A stretch of DNA of 36,919 nucleotides from SAR202 cluster bacterium (GCA_013204585.1 JABMNL010000014.1:1-36919), one strand, 5' to 3'; shown: positions 23,211 through 30,728, numbered from the stretch's first letter. Notes: generated by a model not told the origin, from the sequence alone. A program made the numbers and translations.

Positions 23211-23621
23211 ATGCCCGTAGACAAAGAAGAAGAGCTAAAAAGAGTAACCGACCTGAGAGGGTTTCGATATGGTCTGCACGACTTCTTGGCAGAAGTCGAC
23301 CCGGATTTCTTGAAGGCGGTCAACGACACCGTCGAATCCCAGTACATCAATACCCAGATACTGGACCGCAAGACCAAAGAACTGGCCATCATCGTGGCCT
23401 GCATATCCCAGGTCGACATGGCATCGCACTTGCAGATTCACATGCACGCGGCGGTCCAAGCGGGCGCTACTGGCGCGGAAATCCTGTCCATCATTAATCT
23501 GGTCGGCGACTGGATTGGCCACGTGGCCAGAATCAGGGCCTTGGAAGCCTGGCGCATCTACTTCCGGCCAGACCTACCAACCATCGACCGCGTCATCGAG
23601 CTACGAGAAACCGCCAAATAG
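23211..23621 (+). CDS. Carboxymuconolactone decarboxylase (CMD/AhpD-like) family protein
   Basis: A 136-residue all-helical CMD-fold protein. The core pattern is ELAIIVACISQVDMASHLQI (57-76) followed by HMHAAVQAGATGAEILSII (77-95). Only one cysteine (C64) is present, so the C-x-x-C redox pair of AhpD is missing, and peroxidase-type reduction is unlikely. Family members include gamma-carboxymuconolactone decarboxylase and many proteins of unknown role. AGGAG lies nine bases before ATG 23211. It follows the third LLM gene on the same strand, and CMD proteins often accompany flavin monooxygenases in aromatic or alicyclic catabolism. A linked role is plausible but inferred. Confidence 0.88.
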   Translation: MPVDKEEELKRVTDLRGFRYGLHDFLAEVDPDFLKAVNDTVESQYINTQILDRKTKELAIIVACISQVDMASHLQIHMHAAVQAGATGAEILSIINLVGDWIGHVARIRALEAWRIYFRPDLPTIDRVIELRETAK

Positions 23622-23656
23622 CGACCAACTCAGGGATTGCAATTGGCTCCACCGGC

Positions 23657-23681
23657 GTAGGGGCGGGTTTCCAACCCGCCC
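23657..23681. repeat. Family C hairpin
   Basis: GGGCGGGTT (23661-23669) and AACCCGCCC (23673-23681) pair around TCC, preceded by GTAG. It lies between the CMD gene and the convergent amidohydrolase. The 200-base gap contains this and the decayed copy at 23769-23785, and no gene. Confidence 0.7.
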
Positions 23682-23768
23682 TGTCTGTTGCAAACCACGC
23701 TCGTGCCAGCTAAGGCTTTTGTGCGCCTAGCTGCATAGCTTCGACCAACGCAATGGCTGAATAAAAAG

Positions 23769-23785
23769 GCAGGTTAGGAACCTGC
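23769..23785. repeat. Decayed family C hairpin
   Basis: GCAGGTT (23769-23775) and AACCTGC (23779-23785) pair around AGG and are followed by ACCTACGG, the degraded right edge of the GTAGGGGC family. Confidence 0.55.
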
Positions 23786-23821
23786 ACCTACGGACGCGCT
23801 GGGGTCGGACTATGGCGCTGA

Positions 23822-24781
23822 CTAAATCCCCAGCAGCTTTTCCAGGTTTTTGTGTAGAATGGCCTCTTTCTCGTCCTGGGTCAGGCTTTCCAGGCTCAAT
23901 AGCCATGACACCGGCCAGTCGATGGCCATGTCGAAAGGCCAGTCGGTGCCGAAGACCACTCGGTCGATACCCACGCTGTCGATAAGATAACGCAGCGCCG
24001 GCTCGCTGTGCGTGAGGCAGTCATAGTAGAACTTGTCCAGGTAAGTGCTGGGCGGCTGTTGAATGTTAACTCTGGCCTCTTGGCGCACCTCCCAGCCCCG
24101 GTCCATGCGACCAATGCCGTAGCAGGTGTAACCACCGCCGTGGCAGAGGCAGACCTTCAAGTCGGGACAAGCGTCCATGACACCACCAAAGACAAATGCG
24201 GCGAAGGTCAGTGCCCGGTCAGCTGGATTCCCGATTGTGTTAGGCACGTGATACCGATTTAGCCTGCTGTTCGCCACCGTGTCGCCACCCTGGTGCACCA
24301 ATATCACCGCGCCCAGGCTCTCCGCAGCCTTCCAAAACGGCAGAAATTCCTTCTCGTCGAAGGTCTTGCCATTCACGTTGTCGCCAATCATCGCGCCCTT
24401 TAGGCCTAGACCCATGCTCCGTTCCAACTCAGAGATGGACGCCTTGATGTCCTGCATCGGCAAGGTAGAGAACCCAGAGAACCGGTCGGGACGGTCTTTG
24501 ACCAACTTGGCAACGTAGTCGTTGCACTCTTGGGCCATTTGGGCGACTGTGGTTTTGTTCCCGTCGTAGTTGTAGAAGTAGGCGTTGGTGGACAACACCT
24601 GGACATCAACGCCCAACGAGTTCATGTCCGCCAGTCGTTCTTCGGGAGTCCATGTCGTCTTCGGATTGTTACGGTGGATGCTCATGGTCTCCGGAGGCAG
24701 TCCATGCCAGCTTTCGCCTTTTTTGCTGGCGCTAATAAAACCCTCCGGCGTGATATGAGCGTGAATGTCGATGGTCCGCAT
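23822..24781 (-). CDS. Amidohydrolase-family (ACMSD-like) metal-dependent hydrolase/decarboxylase
   Basis: A 319-residue TIM-barrel enzyme of the amidohydrolase_2 group, which includes ACMSD, gamma-resorcylate decarboxylase and 2-pyrone-type hydrolases. Metal ligands are in order: H7 and H9 (DIHAHI), H163 (ILVHQGG), H214 (LCHGGGYT) and D280 (FGTDWPF). These residues favour the decarboxylase subgroup, but the substrate cannot be named. ATG 24781 has AAGGAG seven bases upstream and begins directly at the first metal-binding strand. It is on the same strand as the NHL-repeat gene but separated by 229 bases filled with palindromic repeats, so it is probably transcribed on its own. Confidence 0.92.
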   Translation of the reverse strand: MRTIDIHAHITPEGFISASKKGESWHGLPPETMSIHRNNPKTTWTPEERLADMNSLGVDVQVLSTNAYFYNYDGNKTTVAQMAQECNDYVAKLVKDRPDRFSGFSTLPMQDIKASISELERSMGLGLKGAMIGDNVNGKTFDEKEFLPFWKAAESLGAVILVHQGGDTVANSRLNRYHVPNTIGNPADRALTFAAFVFGGVMDACPDLKVCLCHGGGYTCYGIGRMDRGWEVRQEARVNIQQPPSTYLDKFYYDCLTHSEPALRYLIDSVGIDRVVFGTDWPFDMAIDWPVSWLLSLESLTQDEKEAILHKNLEKLLGI

Positions 24782-24845
24782 TGGAGCTCCTTCAGTTTCG
24801 ATGTAAGCGGGTAGGAAATTCTTGCAACTTCAAACTGCGTATCTA

Positions 24846-24917
24846 TCCCCTCCCCCTCGCAAGGGTGAGGGTTAGGTCCGACGAAGTCGAGACTCTCGAC
24901 GGAGTCGGAGATGGGGC
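24846..24917. repeat. Family B repeat carrying a nested 33-bp palindrome
   Basis: The outer sequence (CCCCTCCCCCTCGCAAGGG, GTGAGGGTTAG, then GATGGGGCA) is a family B-type C/G-rich palindrome. It is split by a 33-bp palindrome at 24877-24909 (TCCGAC, GTCGAG, CTCGAC and GTCGGA blocks with 3-base spacers). The inner unit has the same core as a segment inside queA (31753-31787, reverse orientation), so it behaves as a separate mobile unit. Confidence 0.7.
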
Positions 24918-24954
24918 ACTCTTTTAAGCAGAACAAGTCTTAATTCGAAGAGTA

Positions 24955-24990
24955 ACCCCCATCCTAGCCTTCCCCCGAGACGGGGGAAGG
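24955..24990. repeat. Family B hairpin after the NHL gene
   Basis: ACCCCCATCCTAGCC leads into a perfect hairpin, CCTTCCCCCG (24968-24977) with CGGGGGAAGG (24981-24990). The left part matches the truncated repeat at the window end (36901-36919) with one difference. It lies 20 bases downstream of the NHL stop on the minus strand. Confidence 0.75.
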
Positions 24991-25010
24991 GACTTTTAGT
25001 TAAATCCAGG

Positions 25011-26045
25011 CTAAACCCCAATCACCCGCACTCGGTGGTTATTACTGTCGGCCACGAAAATGTTGCCCTGGGCGTCGATGCCGCAGCCGTGGGGACGGCC
25101 CATGCCTGCCTCGGTTGCTGGCCCGCCGTCGCCCTCGCCGCCCAACTTTCCGCCAGCAATAGTGGTCACGATTCCAGTCGCAACGTCGATGACGCGGATG
25201 GCGTGATTCTCGGTGTCCACCACCACCACGTTGTCTTGGGCATCGCAGCGCAGAGCCTTGGGCGAACCCCAAGTGGCGGTCAACGCTGGGCCGCCGTCTC
25301 CTTCATAACCCCGTTCGCCGTTACCGGCCACGGTGCTCATGATTCCATTGGCGTCCACCTTGCGGACTCCATTACCTTCGCGCTCGGCAATGTAGGTATT
25401 ACCCTTACTGTCCATGCAGACCGCCCTTGAGCCAAGAAAGCTGGCTTCCAAGGCCGGTTTGCCGTCTCCCGTGCGCTCTTTTTTTCCATTCCCCGCGAAG
25501 GTATTGACGATTCCGGTGGCCAAGTCCAAACGGCGTATCCGCTGGTCTTGGATATCGGCGATGAGCAGCCCACCCTTGCCGTCCAAGAAACAATCGTTCG
25601 GCTCCCGGAACATCGCCTTATTACCCGGCCCGCCGTCGCCGCTGTAGCCCTCTTCGCCAGTGCCAGCCACCGTGGTGATGATGCCGGTGGCCGCGTTGAC
25701 CTTGCGGACCGCAGCGTTCAGACGATCGACTATATAGATGTCGCCGTTGTTCCGGTCAACCTGAAGGGAATAGGGTTCCCGCATAGTCGCTTGAGTAGCC
25801 GGGCCGCCGTCTCCCGAGTAACCGGCCTCGCCGTTACCAGCCACGGTCGTCACAATGCCGGTGGCCTTGTCGACTCGCCGTATCACATGGTTCTTACACT
25901 CGGAATAGAAAAGGTTCCCTGCGGCGTCGAAATCGCACATGAACGGCTCATTGCAGACCGCCTTGTCCGCTGGGCCGCCGTCCCCGGCGTAACCTATGTC
26001 GCCAGTACCCGCATAGGTCTGTATTTTCCCTGATTCAAATGACAT
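25011..26045 (-). CDS. NHL-repeat beta-propeller protein, six repeats
   Basis: A 344-residue protein made almost entirely of six NHL-type repeats, each carrying an A-G-x-G-x-x-G-Y-x-G-D-G-G-P-A motif about every 56 residues. Motif examples are TGDIGYAGDGGPA, NGEAGYSGDGGPA, TGEEGYSGDGGPG and NGERGYEGDGGPA; repeat 4 is altered to GKKERTGDGKPA. It would fold as a six-bladed propeller used for binding. The ATG at 26045 is chosen because repeat 1 begins at once and GGAG lies upstream; the frame is open to 26096. No signal peptide is visible, although many such proteins are exported. The downstream side carries family B repeats, the upstream side a family A repeat. Confidence 0.9.
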   Translation of the reverse strand: MSFESGKIQTYAGTGDIGYAGDGGPADKAVCNEPFMCDFDAAGNLFYSECKNHVIRRVDKATGIVTTVAGNGEAGYSGDGGPATQATMREPYSLQVDRNNGDIYIVDRLNAAVRKVNAATGIITTVAGTGEEGYSGDGGPGNKAMFREPNDCFLDGKGGLLIADIQDQRIRRLDLATGIVNTFAGNGKKERTGDGKPALEASFLGSRAVCMDSKGNTYIAEREGNGVRKVDANGIMSTVAGNGERGYEGDGGPALTATWGSPKALRCDAQDNVVVVDTENHAIRVIDVATGIVTTIAGGKLGGEGDGGPATEAGMGRPHGCGIDAQGNIFVADSNNHRVRVIGV

Positions 26046-26085
26046 TTGGTTTATTCTCCGTAATTTAGTTGGTTGCGGGCGGCAG

Positions 26086-26129
26086 AAATCCCCCAACCCC
26101 CCTTTCGTAAAGGGGGGTTGGGGGGATTT
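26086..26129. repeat. Family A palindrome (AAATCCCCC...GGGGGATTT)
   Basis: A nearly perfect 44-bp palindrome with AAATCCCCC and GGGGGGATTT ends and a CCCCCCTTT-CGTA-AAGGGGGG centre. It fills the gap between the NHL and polysaccharide-deacetylase-like genes. The same family occurs at 27024-27127 and, in coding frame, inside queA at 31077-31124. The TTTT after the right arm could allow termination on the plus strand, which has no gene here. Confidence 0.85.
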
Positions 26130-26134
26130 TAGAT

Positions 26135-27001
26135 TTATTTTGTCTCCTCGTTGTACCAGTCCAAGATCTCGCTTCCGGTCATGAAGACTACATCGTCGAA
26201 CTGGCGAATGTACTCAAATATCTTGTCGTAGTACTTGATGCGGTGGGCCGCGCCAGTGATGTAGGGATGGGTGGATACGCACATGATGCGGGCGCTTTCC
26301 TCGCCCTCGCGGTACAGGGTGTCGAAATGGTCCTTGGCCCGCTCGAACAATTCGGGAGAACGATGGTGCTGCACCAAGTACACCGGTATGTCGTTTAACT
26401 CCACGGTGTAGGGGAGGGCCACCAAGCTGCCCGACTTCACCTTCATGGGGTAGGGCTGGTCGTCGTTGCACCAGTCGGCCACGTACTCAATTCCCTCTTC
26501 AGCCAGGATGTCGGGCGTGTCAAAAGTCTCAGCCAAGCCTGGGCCCATCCAGCCACGAGGCGCAGTGCCGGTGAACTCTTTGATGGTTCTGATGGTCTTC
26601 TGGATTGCGACCCGTTCGTCGGGCTCCTTATTAATCACCCGCTGGATGTAGCTGTGGGCCAGCATTTCCCATCCGGATTTCACGCTCTCTTCCACAATTT
26701 GCGGATAGCTGAGACACACCGAAGCGTTCAGACTCACGGTAGCCCGGATACCGTGCTTATCCAGCACCTGCTTCATGCGCCAGAAGCCCACCCGCAGTCC
26801 GTAGTCGAACCACCCAAAGTTGGGAATGTCTGGTATGACCGACACGCCCTGGGGCGTGGGTAGCACCGTCCGGGCCATCGGCTCGTTGATGTCCCACTCC
26901 TCCACATTGATGACCGGCCACACCGCCACCCGCGCGCCGCCAGGCAACTTCAAAGGTTTGCGGTCGAATATCGGCGAAAAATCAGCTCTGGGGTTAGCCA
27001 T
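26135..27001 (-). CDS. Polysaccharide deacetylase-family protein (PuuE/allantoinase-like)
   Basis: A 288-residue NodB-fold protein of the cytoplasmic PuuE-like branch, whose members act on allantoin-type or small amide substrates rather than polymers. The N-terminal strand is VAVWPVINVEEWDIN, where the usual T-F-D-D-G motif is replaced by NVEEW. Next come FGWFDYGLRVGFWRM, RATVSLNASV and the metal-site helix GWEMLAHSYIQR (H116). RGWMGPGLAETFDTPDILAEEGIEYVADW is the family's R-x-W segment. ATG 27001 has TAGGAGC upstream. It lies between two family A repeats, so coupling to the NHL gene downstream is uncertain. The substrate is unknown. Confidence 0.85.
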   Translation of the reverse strand: MANPRADFSPIFDRKPLKLPGGARVAVWPVINVEEWDINEPMARTVLPTPQGVSVIPDIPNFGWFDYGLRVGFWRMKQVLDKHGIRATVSLNASVCLSYPQIVEESVKSGWEMLAHSYIQRVINKEPDERVAIQKTIRTIKEFTGTAPRGWMGPGLAETFDTPDILAEEGIEYVADWCNDDQPYPMKVKSGSLVALPYTVELNDIPVYLVQHHRSPELFERAKDHFDTLYREGEESARIMCVSTHPYITGAAHRIKYYDKIFEYIRQFDDVVFMTGSEILDWYNEETK

Positions 27002-27023
27002 ATTAGCTCCTACCTAGGGTACG

Positions 27024-27127
27024 AAATCCCCCCAGCCCCCCTTTACGAAATGGGGGCTTTAGTTATCCCCATTTAATAAACGAGGCCTTTGACTTCCCCT
27101 TTCGTAAAGGGGGACTGAGGGGGATTT
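27024..27127. repeat. Compound family A palindrome
   Basis: The outer arms AAATCCCCCCAG and CTGAGGGGGATTT match family A ends. Both arms also carry the inner CTTTACGAAA/TTTCGTAAAG motif, but 40-50 bases of other sequence (including GCTTTAGTTATCCCC) separate them. It appears to be two copies, or one copy interrupted by a deletion or insertion. It lies between the deacetylase-like and GlcG-like genes. Confidence 0.75.
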
Positions 27128-27139
27128 TGGGCGCGCTCC

Positions 27140-27156
27140 GCTGAATGCTGTCGGCT
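27140..27156. repeat. Second copy of the short CAGC-rich repeat
   Basis: The reverse complement reads AGCCGACAGCATTCAGC, which equals the 9316-9339 motif minus a seven-base CTATCAG unit. It lies just downstream of the GlcG-like stop. Confidence 0.45.
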
Positions 27157-27158
27157 GG

Positions 27159-27575
27159 CTAAAGACCCAGCGCCTTCAACCCAATCTTTGCCAAATCCTC
27201 ATCCTCTTGGGCGGCCAGTCCACTGACGCCGATTCCGCCCATGATGGAACCGTTCTGGTGAAGAATGACAACTCCGCCTTGGACGGCGGCCAGCATGGGG
27301 TCGCCCATCTCAGCCACGGTGCGGCCCTGGCTAGCCAACCGCTCGGCATAGTCCTTGGAATCCTGTCCGGACAGGGCACAGGTGTAGGCCTTGCGAAGGG
27401 CCATCCGCTTGGGAACTTCGCGGCAGCGGTCCATGCGGGCGTAGCTGATGATGCTGCCTGTGTCGTCAACGATGGCAATTGCCAGCGGTCGGTCCGGTTC
27501 TTTATTGGCCTCGGCCAAGATGACCGCTATCGCCTCTTGTGCCTGGCTCAATCCCAACATCGGCTTGTCGTACAT
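27159..27575 (-). CDS. GlcG/HbpS-family (DUF336) heme-binding-like protein
   Basis: A 138-residue protein of the GlcG/HbpS family. HbpS binds heme extracellularly in Streptomyces, while GlcG sits in glycolate operons with unknown function. The family pattern is complete: LSQAQEAIAVILAEA, LAIAIVDDTGSIISYARMD, MALRKAYTCALSG, and PMLAAVQGGVVILHQNGSIMGGIGVSGLAAQEDEDLAKIGLKAL. It has no signal peptide, so it is probably cytoplasmic. Many such proteins accompany catabolic enzymes. It is upstream of the deacetylase-like gene on the same strand but separated by a compound repeat. The GAGGG site precedes ATG 27575 at somewhat long spacing. Confidence 0.9.
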   Translation of the reverse strand: MYDKPMLGLSQAQEAIAVILAEANKEPDRPLAIAIVDDTGSIISYARMDRCREVPKRMALRKAYTCALSGQDSKDYAERLASQGRTVAEMGDPMLAAVQGGVVILHQNGSIMGGIGVSGLAAQEDEDLAKIGLKALGL

Positions 27576-27664
27576 AAGAAAAATCCCTCGTGCAGAATGG
27601 TATGGGCCATTCTAACCGGGGGGTACATGCGTGGCAAGGAATTTTGGAATGGGGTCAGCGGTCA

Positions 27665-27688
27665 GCGAGGGGCGGAAATCCCCCTCGC
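27665..27688. repeat. Small inverted repeat downstream of the CcdA-like gene
   Basis: GCGAGGGG (27665-27672) and CCCCTCGC (27681-27688) pair perfectly, with CGGAAATC in the loop. It lies nine bases past the stop of the minus-strand gene but has no T-tract. It may be a remnant of family A (AAATCCCC) or a rho-dependent signal. Confidence 0.5.
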
Positions 27689-27696
27689 CAATATCC

Positions 27697-28605
27697 CTAA
27701 AGCAAATTACCGATGGTTAACCAGTAGAAGACGATGTACATCCCCGCGATGACCATCAGCCATGATCCCACCGGCGCTACGTAGGGCATAGCCTTGCGCA
27801 GTGCTCCGACCATGGCGGTCTTGAAGAAGGCCATGCCAATGGTCAACGCCATGATGACCACGCCCATCCCCAAGGCGTACAACAAGAACTGGCCCAAAGA
27901 TGTGAAGATGCTAGACACAGCCAAGCTGGTTCCCACCACCGACAGGAAGATGGGCAAGGTACAACTCAACGATGCAGTGCCGTAGCTAATTCCGAAGATG
28001 AAGTAGCCCTTCATGCTGACCTGTCCGGGGTCTCCCAACTTACTGGCGGCACGGGCAGCGAACCCGTTATAGAGCTTCCCTCCGCCGATCATCCAAGAAC
28101 CGACCAGAGCCAGAATGACACCAATCACCAATCCTAACCAGGGAAGAACATCCACGATGAACCCACGAGCTCCCAGGCCGATGACCAATCCAACTGACCC
28201 GAACAGCACCACGAAGCCAGCGGTAACGGCGCTGCCGACGACAAGGGCCTGACTCAACTGCTTGACCGGATGGGACTCTCCGGCCTCATCTTCTGCATCG
28301 CCAAGGTACAAGCCCAAGTAAGCAGGCAACATGGCAAACCCACAGGGGTTGACCGCCGAGGCCATACCCACTGCGAAGGCAAATCCTAGTGGCGCCAGGA
28401 GTCCCCAGCCGCCCAGCTTGGAACTGGAACTGCCGGACAGACCTTCGACAAAACCGTTCACGCCATCGATTCCACTATCGCCGCCAATTAAGATGGCGCC
28501 GATAAAGGCCGTCGCCAACGCCACAGTCGCCACGACCACCGGCAGCAAAACGCTGCGCATGTAGTTGCGGCCTTCCAGGTTCGTCACTCTAAGTGCTTGA
28601 AACAT
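27697..28605 (-). CDS. CcdA/DsbD-type thiol-disulfide membrane transporter
   Basis: A 302-residue membrane protein of the cytochrome c biogenesis CcdA/DsbD-beta family, which passes electrons from cytoplasmic thioredoxin to extracytoplasmic thiol proteins. The two redox cysteines are in place: C88 in AVNPCGFAMLPAYLGLYL and C215 in TASLSCTLPIF. Six family helices follow an extra N-terminal hydrophobic segment (about 18-41) and a Ser/Gly-rich linker. ATG 28605 has GGAGAG upstream; the frame is open to 28689. No thioredoxin-like partner (ResA/TlpA) or cytochrome gene is nearby, so the partner is unknown. The 28606-28788 region upstream contains no gene that I can see. Confidence 0.92.
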   Translation of the reverse strand: MFQALRVTNLEGRNYMRSVLLPVVVATVALATAFIGAILIGGDSGIDGVNGFVEGLSGSSSSKLGGWGLLAPLGFAFAVGMASAVNPCGFAMLPAYLGLYLGDAEDEAGESHPVKQLSQALVVGSAVTAGFVVLFGSVGLVIGLGARGFIVDVLPWLGLVIGVILALVGSWMIGGGKLYNGFAARAASKLGDPGQVSMKGYFIFGISYGTASLSCTLPIFLSVVGTSLAVSSIFTSLGQFLLYALGMGVVIMALTIGMAFFKTAMVGALRKAMPYVAPVGSWLMVIAGMYIVFYWLTIGNLL

Positions 28606-28788
28606 GCCTAGGGACTCTCCATTTGTGTGACCGGAAATTCGAGTGCGTCGGCCAGTCTGACTGCTCGGATGCTGCCTAATACTACGCAACGTTCCGCAGA
28701 TTAGGATTCACGTAGCCTCAGAACTTATTTTATCCAGCCGTACACCCTAAAGACATGTAATGCATGCCGATTGCAGCTATACCAGGTC

Positions 28789-29697
28789 TTATAGCAGCAC
28801 TCCATGAGGCGCTAATCCCGCAAACCGCTCTGGGTGCATCGCCTCCGCCAAGCCTTCCAGCACGTCCACCACCCTGGGACCGTGGCGAGTGGGAATCCGG
28901 CCATCAAAGAGGAATACTTGGTCTTTTCGCACGGCAGGAAGGTCGTTCCAGCCCTTTAGTTTGGTCAGTTTCTCCGCTGTCTCCAGACGCACGCGGTCCG
29001 GTTCGAAGGCACAGGGCATCACCATCAAATACTCTGGAGCGTAATCGCGTATTTCTTCCCAGGTGAGTTCACGCGAAAGACCTCCCTTCACCGCCAAACC
29101 CTCTTCTCCGCCAGCCAGCTCCACCAATTCAGGCACCCACTGCCCAGTATTTCGCAGCGGGTCCAGCCAGTCGAGACACAACACCTTGGGCTTTGCTTCG
29201 CTATCCGCCACGCCGTCCACTACCGTTTGAACTCGATGTTGCAGCGAATCTGCCAATGCATCGCCACGGGGAGCAATTCCAGCAGCCGAAGCAATATTAC
29301 GCACATTTTGCAGAATGTCGGCCACACAATTCGGTCGGATGGTCAGTATCTCGGGCTGATAGTCCAGTACCTTGGCCGCAGTCTCAAAGACCGACCCACT
29401 GGAGATGGCGCAGACCTCGCAAAGTTCCTGGGTAATAATCAGGTCGGGTTTCAAGTCTCGCAGCAGGTCGCCGTCGATCCAATAGAGGGGATTACTGTTG
29501 GCTCGCGCCTGCTGGACGATGCCGTCTATTTCTTCGCTGGCCAGGTGGGTAATCTGCCGCACGCTTTGGCTGACCACCGGCTTGGTAGCCGTGTCATCGG
29601 GGTAATCGCAGGCATGGGAGACCCCAACCAACTGGTCGCCCAGTCCCAGGGCGTAAACCATCTCGGTGGCGCTGGGTAATAGAGAGCAAATGCGCAT
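28789..29697 (-). CDS. BtuF-like periplasmic-binding-fold protein
   Basis: A 302-residue helical-backbone metal/cobalamin-type binding protein (PF01497 fold). The N-terminus RICSLLPSATEMVYALGL runs straight into the first lobe strand, followed by VGVSHACDYP, DLIITQELCEVCAIS and, in the second lobe, EEIRDYAPEYLMVMPCAFEP. This branch is usually called cobalamin-binding. ATG 29697 is preferred over upstream frame positions because it begins the domain; the ribosome site is weak. No signal peptide or lipobox is visible, and no BtuC/BtuD or FepC-like genes are present. It could be a cytoplasmic or orphan binding protein. A B12 link would fit the mutase at 0.1-1.8 kb, but that is speculation. Confidence 0.85.
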   Translation of the reverse strand: MRICSLLPSATEMVYALGLGDQLVGVSHACDYPDDTATKPVVSQSVRQITHLASEEIDGIVQQARANSNPLYWIDGDLLRDLKPDLIITQELCEVCAISSGSVFETAAKVLDYQPEILTIRPNCVADILQNVRNIASAAGIAPRGDALADSLQHRVQTVVDGVADSEAKPKVLCLDWLDPLRNTGQWVPELVELAGGEEGLAVKGGLSRELTWEEIRDYAPEYLMVMPCAFEPDRVRLETAEKLTKLKGWNDLPAVRKDQVFLFDGRIPTRHGPRVVDVLEGLAEAMHPERFAGLAPHGVLL

Positions 29698-29730
29698 GCG
29701 CCAAGTATAGATTGCCCGTCTTCGTCCTAT

Positions 29731-29762
29731 CAAATCCCCAGCCAAATCCCCAGCCAAATCCC
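29731..29762. repeat. 12-bp tandem repeat in the btuF-like/folD divergent region
   Basis: CAAATCCCCAGC is repeated twice perfectly (29731-29742, 29743-29754) and followed by a partial CAAATCCC (29755-29762). It lies between the divergent starts at 29697 and 29820, upstream of a TAAAAT -10-like box at 29777-29782. Copy number could affect promoter spacing. Confidence 0.75.
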
Positions 29763-29819
29763 GTCCGCAAGCGTGCTAAAATTGCTGCGCACCATTTACA
29801 AGACCGATTCGAGGCCCAA

Positions 29820-30716
29820 TTGACAGCAAAAATCCTAGACGGACAGGCTTTGGCCAAAGAAATCCGAGCGGAAGTCGCAAGCGATGTGGCCGAGATTGTG
29901 CAGAAGCACGGCGTCACCCCCGGCTTGGCGGCAGTGCTGGTGGGCGACGACCCTGCATCGGCCATCTACGTGCGCAATAAGCGCCGGGCCTGCGACGAAG
30001 TGGGCATGTTTAGCGAGACCTTTGAGATGCCCGCAGACTCGACCCACGACCAGGTCTTAGCCTGCGTCCAGAAATTAAATGCCGATTCTCGGTTCCACGG
30101 GATTCTGGTCCAATTACCCCTGCCGTCCCAGATTAACGAACACTCGATAATCGAATCGATTGACCCGAACAAGGATGTGGACGGAATTCACCCGTTCAAC
30201 GTTGGGAAGCTGGTTCAGGGACGACCCGATTTCGTGTCCGGAACCCCCGCCGGCATCCAGCAAATATTGGTGCGCAACGGCCACGACCCAGCCGGGGCGA
30301 ACGTGGTCGTCTGTGGCCGCAGCGACATCGTGGGCAAACCCATGGCCCTGCTGCTCATGCAACGGGGCAAGGGTGCCAACGCTACGGTCACCGTCTGCCA
30401 CACCGGCACCAAGAATATGGCCGAAATTACCCGCCAAGCTGACATCCTGGTGGTCGCCATCGGACGCCCCAACGCCATCACCGCCGACATGGTAAAGGAG
30501 GGTGCGGTGGTCATCGACGTTGGCATCAACCGGGTCGACGACGCCTCACGTAAACGTGGCTACCGGCTGGTAGGCGACGTGGACTTCGAAGCAGTGTCTG
30601 AAAAAGCCTCGGCCATTACCCCTGTTCCCGGCGGTGTTGGGCCCATGACCATCGCCATGCTGCTGGTTAACACCGTCACCGCCGCCCGCATCAGCATCCA
30701 CGGACGGGAAAGCTAA
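29820..30716 (+). CDS. folD: Bifunctional methylenetetrahydrofolate dehydrogenase/cyclohydrolase
   Basis: Oxidises 5,10-methylene-THF to 10-formyl-THF through methenyl-THF, feeding purine and formyl-Met synthesis. The 298-residue protein shows the catalytic Y50-x3-K54 (YVRNK), D121 in DVDGIHPFN and both family signatures (PLPSQINEHSIIESI and ITPVPGGVGPMTIAML). The NADP loop is VVCGRSDIVGKPMA. The start is a TTG at 29820 with GAGG six bases upstream, which gives the exact family N-terminus (TAKILDGQALAKEIR); the frame extends upstream to 29712 without a better site. The queA ATG begins 13 bases after the stop, so the two are probably cotranscribed. Confidence 0.96.
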   Translation: MTAKILDGQALAKEIRAEVASDVAEIVQKHGVTPGLAAVLVGDDPASAIYVRNKRRACDEVGMFSETFEMPADSTHDQVLACVQKLNADSRFHGILVQLPLPSQINEHSIIESIDPNKDVDGIHPFNVGKLVQGRPDFVSGTPAGIQQILVRNGHDPAGANVVVCGRSDIVGKPMALLLMQRGKGANATVTVCHTGTKNMAEITRQADILVVAIGRPNAITADMVKEGAVVIDVGINRVDDASRKRGYRLVGDVDFEAVSEKASAITPVPGGVGPMTIAMLLVNTVTAARISIHGRES

Positions 30717-30728
30717 CAGCGGTCGCAA

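Noticed and set aside
23147..23785. CRISPR array
   Set aside because: The hairpins are irregularly spaced (about 510 and 110 bp), differ in sequence and lie around a coding gene. No cas gene was seen.
27665..27688. Rho-independent terminator for the CcdA-like gene
   Set aside because: The stem is good but there is no T-tract on the minus strand; kept only as an inverted repeat.
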